Assembly: GCF_014805625.2 (NCBI RefSeq)
Contig: NW_023998416.1
Location: 33,878,752 to 33,942,751, forward strand
Source: Glossina fuscipes
Lineage: Eukaryota > Arthropoda > Insecta > Diptera > Glossinidae
Reading direction: 5' to 3'
Length of the DNA: 64,000 bases
The position numbers and the translations under genes are program-made. This document shows positions 1 to 12,363 of this stretch, piece after piece. The number at the start of each line of letters is the position of its first letter. The first letter of the stretch is position 1. Below the pieces are notes generated by a model. That model was not told the origin of the DNA. It worked only from the letters and a program-made list of their open reading frames with translations, and did not search any database.

Positions 1-1208
1 AAAGAACTTATCCACTCATTAGCGAATCGATATCTGCTATGAATCGCAGATGCAGTAACCGATCTTTAGTATTCTCTTCTGCGTTCGTGTTTAGAGCCAT
101 CGATTCGTGTGTTAAACGTGGAACGCACTGTTTTGTGTTAACTACTAGAAGGATTATGTTTGTAAAGAAAGTAAAAGGGCGTAAAAGAAGTAAGATATCT
201 AACTAAAAATAAGTCAAAAAAAGTCAGAAAATGAATGATTCGTTATAAGGCCTCCAGATGCGCACGTTTTCTCCCTTTCCAAAAAGCTTTGTCCACTTTT
301 TCTTTAATTATTAACAAAACTCTCTAGTTTTGTCATTTATCGGCTCTTTTTTTTTTCTTTAGTATGACCAGTCGGGAGAAGGGTGCCCAAGAAATATATT
401 ACGATAAGGAAAGAAAGAAAGAGAAAGATATAGAAAATTCTCGCAACATAGTAAGTTTGGTATCCCGTAGCACGTGATCACTCGTGCTAAAGGCATATTC
501 TGGCTGATTTTAAAAAAGACGTTTCATTCCAGATGAATTAAGCGAAACACTAGAATTTAGAGAAGAAGTTAGCGTAACCGAGCCAAAAAAAAAACGGATG
601 TACGTCCATCATCAGCACAGAATCGCTGACAATATCATTATGTGCAATGTCTTTACTTTAGTGTCGTCGAAGGGAAACCTAAACGAGCTGTAATCGTAGC
701 AAGCCAATTGAAGCTACTATCTGCTAAATATCTAAGGAAGAAATAGTACTCGAACGCATTGAAATTTGAATCCGCGAACACTGTCCTGGCAGTCAGGATT
801 CTTCCCCTTATTTGGTGACGACGCCAAGTTTTAACTCCTCCTAGACGGACGAGTGGTCGGGCACTGCCAAATCGGCTTACAATCTTTCCATAATTTAAAG
901 TACTTATGATTTATTCTACATAAATAATCGCATAAATGCATTCCAATCCTTCGGCAAGGTCTATAAAATATAAGAAAACAAGAAAACGGCACGAATATAA
1001 AGGAGAGAACGAATAAATTTTATAGACGTTCTAACTAAATGCTTTCTGCTTGACTGCAGCATTTTGAAAGAACACTTAGAACGGTACAGATGCCGCCTTT
1101 GTATATATGCTGTATACAATAACAATGACGTTAAAGATAATGTTGATACTAAAATGATGATTTTGAAATTCAAAAATAGAAATGAACTCAGTTCGTTAAA
1201 CTGTCGGA

Positions 1209-1237
1209 TTGTTTGTTTGTTTGTTTGTTTGTTTGTT
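1209..1237. repeat. (TTTG)n microsatellite
   Basis: About seven TTTG units in a row, with no related sequence outside the array. Confidence 0.9.
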
Positions 1238-1584
1238 CCTTCTGTTTTCTTTCTTTTTACTTCCACCACCAAAGGGTATGTTAACTTTTTCGAAACATTT
1301 CTCGCAATTCGAGGGCGCTATAAAGAATTAGATCATATTCACGAAAATCACTTATGAAAATCCCTGGAAGGAAAGCTCAGTATTTTATTAAATTTATTCG
1401 ATTTCCTAAGAAGCAAAGGTAGTTTACACAACAATCATTTATTTTCTATATTGAATAGCAATGTGCCAGAGACAGACTTCAATAAAGCCGACATAGAGTA
1501 AGTATATAGAAGCAGAGCAGAAAAGTTTCCTCGAATGAAAAAGACTGAGATATATTTTCACCACATATATGAAATTTTGAATTC

Positions 1585-1620
<36 letters not shown>

Positions 1621-2204
1621 CTCCTGGATATCGTTGCAAACCAACTATGGTCCGTCCCTCTCCCGCTACCTCTCAGTCTCTTTCCTTCTCCTTCTCCCCT
1701 TCTTTCTATGCTTTTCCTTTTTTCCGATGCGCTTTGCTTAAAGAGATTTCCCAAATATATTTTTAGCGTTTACTGTTTAGTTTAACAAAAAATAAATTAA
1801 GCAATAAGTTATCTTTTCGGTTGACTAATGTTGTTTTTTTTTTTTTTGTTTTTTTTCATTATTCTTAACACAAAAAAAAAATACATTTTAAAAAATTTTT
1901 AATTAACGGAAATGATTTTTAAACATATATAACTGTATACGTGTATAACTGTATACGCCATTTTGTAAAAAATTTCCACATCACACGGGTTACGTAAGGC
2001 AACGAATTAAATTAAATTAAAGCGTTAAATAAATTTTCTTTTATTTGTAATTTTTTGTTACCAGTTATTTTTAATAACATGAAAAAACACTCGCACAAAT
2101 ATTTCGTTATGGTTAAATAACAAAATTTTATACCGTTATTCACTTAATAAATATGAAAAAATTTTTCTTTTAAATGATTTCGAAATATTTTCTATATATA
2201 CATC

Positions 2205-2241
2205 TATATATATATATATATGTATGCATATATATATATAG
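2205..2241. repeat. (AT)n microsatellite
   Basis: Two AT runs split by TGTATGCA. A similar tract lies at 1590-1621. Confidence 0.9.
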
Positions 2242-2885
2242 TTCGGGTGCGTGGATATGTACGTTCACAAAAGGTGAGGAAATCTCTGTATAGTGGAACA
2301 ACGACTGTGGCAAAATTCTATCGAATAAGAAGCACCGAGAACAACACTCGACGAGTACAAAACACTAACTGAATATTTTTTAATTCCATTAAGAAATTTC
2401 AATTTGAAATGATCCTCTTTTTTCACTTTTCTTTTAAAAGAAAATCTTTTTCCCTCGTGAAAAATACGAAATTAACGCGCACGCAGCCTATCGTCACATT
2501 TCATCTCCCTTATATACACACATGTATGCATATATGTGTCTATATATAAATTTTCGTTTTCGATAGATATTAACGAAAACAAAGCAGCTCATATCTATCT
2601 AACAGAAATAATGCTCTTAAAGTTATTGGAAGAAGCTCCCGCCTTATGTTTACACATTCGATCACCTATTCGGATAATGCTTGCATTATTCTTCATTCTA
2701 CCGCAAGAAATTATAGTTATTCAAGTTTCTTATTTATTATCATGCTATGTACCGTATATACACTATATATATACGTATATATTTATATTTGTATATATAT
2801 GCATACATGCGTAATTCATAGAACTCAATGAGATTTTCTTGATTTGTTTACAATGATCTCTTTCATCTGGTTACGAAAGTTTGTT

Positions 2886-2928
2886 ATTGTTGTTGTTGTT
2901 GTTGATGTTGATGTTGATGTTGTTGTGT
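2886..2928. repeat. GTT / GATGTT triplet repeat
   Basis: GTT units change into GATGTT hexamers and back, so two related repeat units share one array. It is not in a supported ORF. Confidence 0.85.
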
Positions 2929-3339
2929 CTTTGTCTTATGCAAAATTCTCATTTATAAACATAAACAAATGTCAAAATTGCCGGTTTTCCATATTATCGA
3001 TGTTCTAGTTTTTATAGTGACGCAAAGAGAACTTAAACGACATTATTTACACTTACTATGACGAGTATAAGTGTTTGTTTGTTCTTCGCCCGTCAACTTG
3101 ACGAAAAGAATAAAGGAAAATATCTTTAAATGTCATATACTCGTTTTTAATGGTGCTATGCACAAAATATACGTGTCTGTTCTTTTTTCTGGAACCCGCC
3201 CATTTCCCCACTTCTAGATGTTGTCTGTCTATTGTGTATCTTTTGCGAATCTTCACGCTCGTAAAGATGCAGATAGATACCTGAAATTTGGTACAACTAT
3301 TCCTTGATCGATTAAGATTATGTGAGTTGAGTATGATCC

Positions 3340-3500
3340 TGATCTGTTCAAGTGCATACCTATAGTGCAGAAGAAACTAAATCAACGTTGAAAACCTTGG
3401 AAAATTTTTGCAAATTTTCGTTTAAAGCTTTTGATCCCGTGAACGTATCTCTAAGAAACTGCCACCCAAATGTTCGCCAGGATCAGCACCATGTTCAAAC
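3340..3500 (+). repeat. Left arm of a diverged inverted repeat with coding character
   Basis: The + translation here contains NFCKFSFKAFD and LRNCHPNV. The minus strand at 4050-4230 translates to NFCKYSSITFD and LKSCYLNV in the same order. Many of the differences are synonymous, as in codons for Phe, Ser and Leu, so the two arms look like copies of one formerly coding sequence in opposite orientation. The protein is not recognised. The arms flank the retrotransposon tail at 3703-3858. Confidence 0.5.
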
Positions 3501-3702
3501 ATCTGCAAGCAATCGTCCCGATCCCGGATTACTGGACATTTTGGACTAAACGTGAAGCTGATCGTAATGAACATGTGCGTCATAGGTTTTTGAAAATTCC
3601 AAACGCAATTATGAAAAAATTCATTTCTGCTCTACTTGTGATCGAGTGGAGAAAATGCTGATGATGCGGTTGAGTATAGAAGAATAGTAAGAAATAATTG
3701 AA

Positions 3703-3858
3703 AACCCGTTCACATTAATACCACGTATGTCTAACTCAGCAGCTGAACGATCTTTTGCTGTCCACGCAGCTCGATATTGGAATGTATTACCACCGAGTGT
3801 GAAATCCTTTGACGATTCCCTGTTCAGAAGAAAATTGGCGACTTTGCTACATTCATAG
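3703..3858 (+). pseudogene. C-terminal end of a non-LTR retrotransposon reverse transcriptase ORF
   Basis: Fifty-one codons run to TAG at 3856-3858. The pattern Arg-Ser-Phe-Ala-Val then Ala-Arg-Tyr-Trp-Asn-Val-Leu-Pro-Pro-Ser-Val-Lys and Leu-Phe-Arg-Arg-Lys-Leu is the well-known tail of reverse transcriptases from CR1/jockey-like elements (R-S-F...WN-LP..+...F+..L). The frame is closed by TAA at 3688-3690 just upstream, so this is a 5'-truncated or frameshifted remnant, as is usual for LINE-type insertions. No target-site duplication was identified. Confidence 0.65.
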
Positions 3859-4049
3859 TGTATATCTTGTTGCTGGTAGGAACTAATTATTCCGGAGTTT
3901 TTGGAGCAAGATGATTACATTTTCAACCATCCATTTTACTTGTATATTCACGTATGTTGTAGCTTCCTTTCGTACATGCGAGCATAGATACTTAATAATT
4001 AGATAAATATATAAAGAAAATGCAGCCGTTATTTTGTGTACAGATTAGC

Positions 4050-4230
4050 AAATCGATCGACATGAAGGTCGTTCTGGAACATTTAGGTAGCAGCTTTTCA
4101 AATATATGTACAAAGAATCGAAAGTTATAGATGAGTATTTGCAGAAATTGTTGATGTTTTTCGAGTTTCGTTTATTTCCTTCTGCATTACGGGCATGTAT
4201 ATGAAAAGATCGCCACCTATTTTTTAAAAT
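4050..4230 (-). repeat. Right arm of the diverged inverted repeat
   Basis: Read on the minus strand this matches 3340-3500 over about 50 codons, starting near an Asn-Ala-Glu/Ser-Ala-Glu segment and ending after the Asn-Val pair. I estimate identity at roughly two thirds by eye at the DNA level. Confidence 0.5.
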
Positions 4231-4239
4231 CGTATTCTC

Positions 4240-5540
4240 CATCGATCAAGAAATGCTTCCGCCAATTTTCTGTTTAGTCTTTTCATCTTTGGTCCTGTGA
4301 GGATTCACACAATTTACCCGTCAAATTGACCAGTTTTCGTAAAAATAGGTTTATGTTAGGTACCCGCAAGCGAAACATTTTCAATAAAAGATATATCCTC
4401 AGTATGTAAATTAATCCTAAATTGTCACTTAGATGGCAAAAACATACAAACACTTTATAGGAATTAAACTCAACAGTTTCGCAAGGAATTTTTCAAAAAG
4501 TATTGATAAAAATGTACTCCTTTCCTTTCCATTATCCAAAAAAAATCGCAAATTCATTTCAAACAGAGTACAGTTTCTGCCTTGCTTTTATTATGAAAGC
4601 TGTAAAGTCCTTTGATAAAAGCATGGAACACCCTATGTTTGATTGCGTCTATTAGATAAGGGCACACTTTATAAACTCTTTACCTTTCCAATCTGTGAAG
4701 CTGCTTGTGTATGCGCTGTGCGTTTATGCCCAGTAATCTTATCAGAAGTCTTAGGAGAACATCATTTTCACAATTCTGTTCATGTTTACGCTTAAGAGAA
4801 GCCGCAGGCAGTCCCAAATATACCCACTATATATACTCCACTATTTTTACTCAAAAGTCGTACTTGAATGAAACATGTTCACGTTTAAATGAATATGATG
4901 CTCTTTTTTAGCAAATAATTCCGGAAATTGGAGTAAATATAAGAAAATGCGCCATTTACCTCATTCTACATGAGACGAACAAGTTGTTTTAGTAATTTTG
5001 ATCTTTGGTGCGCAAGGTGCCTAGAAACCTTGTATAACTAAAACAAACACATTCTCAACAAAAACAAAAAAAGAGATTCCCAGGACATGACAGAATTGTT
5101 TTCGCCAACATCCGCTTTTCGTATTTGTCAAGTTATCCAAACTTATAACAAAAGACCTGTAATAGGCCTCTATTAGCTTCCGGGCATTTCAAACCCCATG
5201 CCTTTAAACTATTGTTTTTCCGCATTTAAAGAATCACTTAACTCAATCAAAAGCCAAGAAAACCACACCTCTTCAAGTAAAATTACAGCTTTTTATCAAA
5301 TTTCGTATGTAATTTCTTCCTTTTTTATATAAAATTTATCAAACTTACTCTGCTCATTCACCATATAATTCTTTCTGCATTAAGCACAAAACAGTTCAAT
5401 TTTCTTTTTTTTTATAATAAACATACTCTTACTTAGTTATGATACTTCATTTCCAGATATGTTGTAAAAGCAAAACCACTTTTTCTATAATTTATAAAAC
5501 TCAATTCAACAGTGTTCTAAAAAGCAACTACTTCAGAATA
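4240..5540. other. Non-coding, nothing recognised
   Basis: AT-rich, with no ORF, repeat array or mobile-element peptide that I could support. Confidence 0.6.
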
Positions 5541-5549
5541 TTTTAATTG

Positions 5550-5852
5550 CTTCGAATTTGAAAGTGTGGGACAATGTAAAAATTGCCGCCATATCCGCTT
5601 AGTGTTATCAAACCAAGCAAAATTGCACTGAATTCATTTTAAATGTTGCCACGTATATAGAATGAATTCATTTGAAACTGTGGGACAATGTAAAAATTGC
5701 CGCCATTTCCGCTTAGTGTTACCAAACCAAGCAAAATTGCACTGAATTCATTTTAAATGTTGCCANNNNNNNNNNTTACCAAACCAAGCAAAATTGCACT
5801 GAATTCATTTTAAATGTTGCCACGTATATAGAATGAATTCATAAAGTTCGAA
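5550..5852 (+). repeat. Tandem repeat of a 114-bp unit, broken by an assembly gap
   Basis: TGTGGGACAATGTAAAAATT occurs at 5565 and again at 5679, a shift of 114. The segment from TTACCAAACC onward repeats a third time after the gap, but at a shift of only 57. The unit contains GAATTCATT and CACGTATATAGAATG. At least three copies are present, and the gap probably hides more. Confidence 0.85.
5766..5775. other. Assembly gap (10 N)
   Basis: Ten N inside the 114-bp array. The flanking copies are out of register by 57 bp, so 10 cannot be the true size. Confidence 0.95.
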
Positions 5853-6026
5853 GAATAAAACTTGACTGCGTTGACTTGGCTGAAAATTGGCTGCCATTTA
5901 CAACGCAATCAAGAAAAAAAATTTCATCTAACGTTGTACGTAGCATTATTTAATCCGAAATTACTGAAGTTAAAAAGGGATAACAAATTTCCTTTCTTGC
6001 TTGCTTTACTGGCTAACAACAGCTAG

Positions 6027-6068
6027 CATATAAAAGGCCTTATTTGCTTTATTAACATATAGTTTGGG
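6027..6068 (+). promoter_or_regulatory. TATA-box-like element
   Basis: GCATATAAAAGGCC lies about 32 bases before ATATAGTTT, a weak initiator match. No ORF or leader follows, so this may be a chance match in AT-rich DNA. Confidence 0.12.
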
Positions 6069-6765
6069 AAGTAAAAGTAAAGAGATCAATATAAACAATC
6101 AGGTTTGATTGCCTTCTTTGGATAATTAAGTTCCAAAAAAACTCAAGGTCCCAAGTAAACACTGCGGAAAAGCTAGCATAAGCTTCGAGATGTAAAAATA
6201 AAGAAACCAATACATAAGCTTATGGTTAGTGTACGCATTTTGTGGAATACATTTGGATAATGGCTATTTACCAACAAAATATGATATATCCCATCTGAAA
6301 CCTCTATCAAAATCAAAGATACAAATATTCGAACCTTGAGATGTATTACAAAGTTGTCTGTGCCACGCTACTACAGTTTACAAGCGTCATTGTGTTTGGG
6401 CTGGTAATGTTACCGCATTATTTGATCATATAAACGCATTATATTACTGCTCTATATCATAATAAATGTGCTGGCACACTTTTCATTTAATGATAATAGA
6501 ATAAAGAGAAACATATAATTAACGTCGAAAAAAGTTTGCGTTTCTCTAATTTCCCCTTCTTTCTACATGTAAGTAAACACAAAAGCAAGTAAACACAAAA
6601 GCACGATAGGAACAAAACGATATCACGATAAGGATGTGGAATGAACTTAGAAAATGTAATTCTTGCAGAAATCGTATAAGTAAGAAAACTTGAAGCCGAT
6701 AGCCTGTGTTGCTAGTGCTCAATGTCTTTTTTTTAGTCTAAGAATTCATTTCATTAGTCTAAAAT

Positions 6766-6797
6766 TAAAATAATAATAATAATAATAATAATAATAA
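6766..6797. repeat. (TAA)n microsatellite
   Basis: About ten AAT/TAA units, flanked by two copies of TTCATTTCATTAG-like text upstream. Confidence 0.9.
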
Positions 6798-8904
6798 GAA
6801 AACTTGATGCATTAGTTCCACCCGTTGATTGCTTAGATTTTTTGTTTATATTACATTTTGACAGCATCTGACCACCCTTAAATGTTTTACTTGCATTCGT
6901 GTTATCGATTTATTTTCCTTTTCGATGAACAGAGAAGAAGAAGAACTAGTTTCGCCATGATTTATAAAGTGCAACCTATGAACAAATAAAACAATTTATC
7001 ACGCTAATAGATATATTGGTGTCATTATTATTAGTCCTAATTCATTCGTCTAAACTTGTTATTTGTATGCATTATATGCCCAATTGCGAGGTGACACAAT
7101 TTTCATTTTCGTAAAACATAAGATGTTCGTTCATAGCTTCCTGTAATGAGAACGCTTAAACATGAGAATAGCAATGATGCCTCGAAAGAAGGTGAAAAGG
7201 TGGTCTGGGAACACAAATTAGAAGACGAGCGACAGTCTACGTAGACAAGAAAGCAGCACTTCTCTCAGCTGAAGAAATATAACGTAATTCCGATTATTAG
7301 ATGCGGACGTATGCATCCATGCGAGGAGTTATGCAAATTTCATGCGAAATATAAATGATTGGCTTGCTTTCAAGGAGCAGCAGAGATAAGGCTAATTTGC
7401 GTAAGATACAAATACAACATTAAAGCAAATTCATTCTTCTGAAGATTGCTGGAATTTGCATACCAAAACTTGCAATGAGGATTCATCCGAGCAAATTCTA
7501 GTTAATTCTCTTTAGAGGAATGCGTAGAAAGCAAGGTCAATCATTTTACGATTGTTATACGAGCAAAGTTCTTCCATGTCCCTCGATTACAGAAATCTGT
7601 TAGACGCTTTATACTGTTTTTCATCTGTTTTGATCCCTTTCCAAGAATTCGAAACTTAAAATTTGTATCTGTCCAAGGTAAAATGGCAAAGCTTCACATG
7701 ACATGAAATTCGTAAAATGTTTGGTGTAACAATCGAGATTCGCAGCCACACATACGAGAAAGGATAGACCCTTCTACCTGGCGAGCAAATGTACTCACAT
7801 TTCTAATTAATTTTGACAAAAAATGCATTTATTTTCGTCCTAGAAATGGCCAGCTTTTCTCCCGGACTAGCTGGCAAGATTAGCCACGCGCTAGACAGAA
7901 GGATTTTAAAATAAGCATTTTTTTTTTGGCTGGACATGCTTGGAAAGGCTAACGTAATACCCTGACTCAATAATGTGCTTGACTCAATAAAATCCGTTTC
8001 AAGAATCAATGGGATACACCCTTGTTAGAGTTGTCAAATCTTTGATAGCTGTTTCTCCGTTGGTTGATTTCGTGGTCTGTAAATCTCGACTTTATCGATA
8101 TTTCTTCAATACTAGTGAAGTATTACTACCTTAACATCCTTTCGGAATTTGGTGGTACTTTAGAATTGTAATTCTCAGCTCAACTTAACGTTTGTGCCAA
8201 TTAACTTGAGACATGAAGCAAACGCAGCCGGGCATTTTAATACAAACCGAATGTCCAAAGGGATGTGTAAAGAGACTAAAAATAACTCATCTGACGAACG
8301 TGCGGTTGAAAAACTCCACCTAACTATAGAAGCACGAGTGCAAAAGCAACTTCAACGCTTAAGAGATTTTTTAAATTAGTTTTTGAAAGCAAATTTTTTT
8401 GTTCGACTATTTTAAAAATGCTCGTTCACTAATCTAATTAGTCGCCCAGATAAATTACACAGACAGTTTCAGACAGGATGACTCTTTGGGATCTCTTTCT
8501 TTGTGTTTCATTAAAACTACTTGCTAGATTGAATATTGGTCTTTCTTAGACTGCGCACCATTCGAAATATTGGTTGCAAATCATTGATGTTGTTATTCAC
8601 TCAATACGCAGTTTTGGTAAAAGCCGATTTATAGGGCCTTTCGCAAAAAAAACGGTTTAAGAAAATTTTAGGAAATTTGGTTCAACCATGCAAATAAGTT
8701 TTACAATTTGATTTGGATCCACTGAAATCACATGTCCAGATATCATAAAGATATTAAAATATCTGTTTTTGGATCTTGCTTGCAGATACTGAAGGCCTGA
8801 ACGTCCATTTTTACTTGGAACATCGGGAATAGGACGCAATTTTAAACGCAATGCCGAATTTCAAGTTAGCATACAAGTGATTCTTAATTATAAAATAGGT
8901 TACT

Positions 8905-9308
8905 TCAGTAGATTTTGCCTGTCCGCAGGTTTGGCTGATGCAACTTCTTAAATGACTTCCGAATATGAACACTCGAAATGCATTTCATCTGCAGAGGGCT
9001 TGATGTTAAAATTAAATTCGGTTGCATTTTAACTGTAAAGCGTTCAAAGAAGTATCTCAAAAGATAATCTAAGACAGAAGTGATTCCTCCGATTCCTCCT
9101 GGCCTGCATCCTTTACAAGTATCCATTATTGAAATGTAAATAAGATGGTAATGCCTCCTGTTGCAATAATGGAAATTTGGATAAGCAAATTCAAGAATGG
9201 AATTCACTTCACAAAGTGCTACTACGTGAATTGTCTTATTTTCTCTTTTCACTTTCTTTTTGGTTTGTAATAGGATCTGTTCCTGATTTAGGATGCCTGC
9301 AAAACAAG
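8905..9308 (-). CDS. Unrecognised minus-strand ORF with a strong splice acceptor
   Basis: On the minus strand GTTTCTTGTTTTGCAG ends at 9299, an excellent acceptor. It is followed by an open frame beginning Ile-Leu-Asn-Gln-Glu-Gln and running about 130 codons to a stop at 8905. The same frame continues upstream of the acceptor to 9426. The peptide has a Gly-rich turn (CKGCRPGGIGGITS) and a basic C-terminus, with no family I recognise. It may be a terminal exon, a decayed mobile element, or chance. A second minus ORF at 9493-9786 could be related. Confidence 0.25.
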
Positions 9309-9860
9309 AAACAACATTAAGAATAACATAAAAGTGCCGTTTGGGAAAGCATGCATTGTATACCTTTTTTATGAATGAAAAGTGACAAAAATAAATGGCG
9401 CAGATCGAGCGGTAGGAAGTCTTCAACTTTTTGTATGCGCAATGATTTCTTGTTTATGTTTACCTTTTTTTTTATTTAGCGAAAAATTTTATTCAATATA
9501 AATCGACCCGTGAACAAAATAAACATAAAACAGAGTTGTATTGACTTTTGTAATGAACACATCTTTCAATACTCAGGCTATACGATAGTATGTAGTAATA
9601 GCGGCAGCGGTTTATTGATCCATTTGATCTATTTGAGCTTAATGAACACAGGCTCCACATCCGACACCCAACATCTTGTCCGTCCATCCTGATCTTGAGG
9701 TTCCCCACCAGATATGAATCGGAAAATTTGCTCTGAACAGAATAGAAGGGATAGTACGGAATTGACTCCAACAATAAGAAAGGCATTGAATTTTTTAGCT
9801 TAAAGTTTTCTTTCGCTTACGTGCATATATAAGTTTTGTTAATCATTGAAGCTGTCAAAA

Positions 9861-9962
9861 CTATACGACCAGAAAGTATTCTATACGACCAGAAAAGTAT
9901 ACTATACGACCAGAAAGTATACTATATGACCAGAAAAGTATACTATACGACCAGAAAGTATA
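9861..9962 (+). repeat. Minisatellite with alternating 20- and 21-bp units
   Basis: Five units of CTATACGACCAGAAAGTATA alternate in length: 20, 21, 20, 21, 20. The longer form has AAAA before GTAT. The true unit may thus be a 41-bp dimer. Confidence 0.9.
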
Positions 9963-9964
9963 CT

Positions 9965-12039
9965 CTAAGCTTTCTAAAAATTAAAAAGCTAGCTTTTTTA
10001 TTTTTTTCTTTTATTTTATATCCAACTAACAATTTAAATCCATTCAAATTTTTGTTGATGAATAAATATTACTTTTCCTTTTTATGACTTGTACTTAAAG
10101 CTTGTCTTTTAATTATTTGAAAATATAAAAAATGGAAAAAAAAAGAAATGAAAGAAAGGAAAATAGATTGAACTGGCTTATTACAGCTTTATTTACATCG
10201 TTTTGTTTTTCGAAAGGAACTTCTTCATTGTAGACTTGTTTCGGAGTAGTTCTCCCCATCGGCCAAGTATATTGGCAGCCAAAGTTGTTTCACCAGAACC
10301 CCCGCAACCTAAGGGGTGTCCTGTGTACCCTTATGTTATAAACTAACCAAGCGTATAATGTATTGATCAGATTCCTCATGATTCGTACTTTTCAAAATTT
10401 GGTTGTTCAATATTTAAATAGTATGTATCGCAAAGTTAAAATATTCTTAATATATACAATTCGCTGATAAAATTATTCATTAAAAGTGTGAAATTGGATT
10501 AGGAAAAGAATTTCATCGTTTAATATTTTATTTGTAAACACTAACATATATTTGCTACATTTAAATCTTATCATTCAACAATGCAATTCATGCACAAACG
10601 AAATTTAAAAAAGTGAATTTGGAGGTTTTTCCATATCTAAGATTCTAAAAATTAATATCAACACTTGAATATATAAAAATTATGATAAACGAATAGTAAC
10701 AATTCTAAAGTATGTAAACAAATAAACATATGCACAAAATACAACAACAAAATACAGACGGTACAAGTTCTAAAGTAACAAAATACATATGGTCTCACTT
10801 TTATAATAAAAAATATATTTTTGTACATTTGTATAATGCCCTGAAATACTGTTGAGAATACAAGATACGTGTTCTGAGCATAAAAAAAACAAACATCAGA
10901 ATTTGCAGAATTTGCAAAGTCAACAAAAAACATAAACACAAAAATAGTGGTTTTTCAATCAGGGTTGTTATTCGCCGTTGTAACTTTTTATCGGCAATAT
11001 CGATGTTTGCCAGAACTCGTCACTAATTCTAAGTACTATTTTTTAATTCGTTGTGATATTGTAGGTATCAGTTTTTTTTTAATGCATGGCAATACTGCTT
11101 TCTTACAACGTAAGAATAGAAGTAAAAGAATTTCTGTATTCGTATGTGTGCTTTTTAGGTAAATTTTTCAACGAATTATGTACTAATAAGCGAAAAAGGA
11201 TCCAATTTAAACAAAAAAAAATATTTGCAATAATTATAACATTATAAATTGAAAATAAAAGAAATTTTTAATACGTAATATTATGTAAAAATTCGCGAAA
11301 ACTAAAACAGTAGAGAGAAAAGCAGAGAAAACTATGAATAATGAATGATGAATTTGGAAAAATGTAAAAAGCACTTGTGCACCGACAGCAGCAAGTTCTT
11401 TATCTTTATCGTTGGTAGTAATAGTAAATTAATATATACAGAGATAGTGAGGAATAAAAGAAAACGTTACTAAGAAAGTGAGTTTATTTAATTCACTTTC
11501 CACTAATTGTGTTTAAAAACAAAAAAAAAAAAAAAGAACATATTTATTTCGAAAAGTAGATAAATCATAAGAAAGGAAAACAGTAAAGTTATGTGTTGAA
11601 AAAAAAATACAAAAAAGGTCGTGCGGGTGTGTGAGAAAAAAAAATTGCGAAAGAATCGGAGACGAAACACACGAAAAGAGGTAAAAAAAAAAATCCAATA
11701 GATCAATAGAAGAAAAGAAGAAGATAAGTAAGAAAAAAAAGAGAAAAAGCAAATTTGTGAAAATATCAAATTTTTGTAAAGCAATAACATTTTTTTTTTA
11801 GCGAGATGAAAAGGCGTGTGATTTGCTATTTGTAAATAAAAATAAAATATATTTATTAAAAAAAAAATCAGTAACACAAATGCACAAACGAGTAGAATTT
11901 GAACTTGGAGAGTGATTATCGAATAATGTTATATAGAGTGTGCGTTGAGTGCGTGTGTGTAAGTGTATGAGTGTTTTTATTTTAGTTGCAAAATATTTGA
12001 AAAGAAAGAGGCCAAAAATTTCGTCATAGCCTTTAGCCA
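9965..12039. other. Non-coding, A/T-run-rich
   Basis: No gene supported. The ORFs at 11503-11877 and 11513-11752 (minus) are poly-Phe artefacts of purine-rich DNA. The minus ORF at 10658-10939 is Phe/Cys-rich without motifs. Confidence 0.6.
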
Positions 12040-12146
12040 GGCCAGCACACATTGGCTGTCAGTCAATTAAACTAAATGGCTGGCCAGACAGTCGGCCAAT
12101 ACCGACACCGAATGTGAGCTAATGTTAATTACGTGTGCCCGTAAGT
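12040..12146 (+). promoter_or_regulatory. Candidate initiator and 5' non-coding exon with donor
   Basis: GGCTGTCAGTCAA gives a TCAGTC initiator with A+1 at 12061. GGCCAG/GGCCAA text surrounds it, unlike the AT-rich neighbours, and a consensus donor CCC|GTAAGTGTG lies at 12141. Read together this could be a first non-coding exon of 80 nt. No transcript evidence can be seen and the next exon is unknown. Confidence 0.2.
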
Positions 12147-12330
12147 GTGTGTGCCTTGTGTAAAATTCTTCTTTTTTTTGTAAATACTACGTGAAATCGT
12201 ACTGTTAGTCATATCGGTTTTGAGCCCAAATGACTAAATCGGTGATAGTAACATAATAACAGAAATATACTCTATTTAACTGTAGAATTCTCTTGTAATC
12301 TATTGTCATCGAAATCATAAATAAAAAGAA

Positions 12331-12363
12331 AAAGAAGAAGAAGAACAACAACAACAACAACAA
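12331..12363. repeat. GAA then CAA triplet repeat
   Basis: A GAA run passes directly into a CAA run. Confidence 0.8.

Larger units (their letters stand above)
1..3339. other. Non-coding, AT-rich; microsatellites only
   Basis: No gene recognised. It holds TTTG repeats (1209-1236), AT runs (1590-1621 and 2205-2241), and GTT/GATGTT triplets (2886-2928). The ORFs of 60-103 codons here are low-complexity or unconserved-looking and were not accepted. Confidence 0.6.
5860..8900. other. Non-coding, nothing recognised beyond simple repeats
   Basis: Holds a 17-bp direct duplication (AAGTAAACACAAAAGC twice, 6569-6602), a TAA microsatellite (6766-6797) and a TATA-like site at 6029. The short ORFs at 7803-8009, 8194-8379 and 8657-8851 show no family motif. 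Confidence 0.55.

Noticed and set aside
11503..11877. 124-codon minus ORF, Phe-rich
   Set aside because: Purine-rich low-complexity DNA read on the other strand; no domain and no start context.
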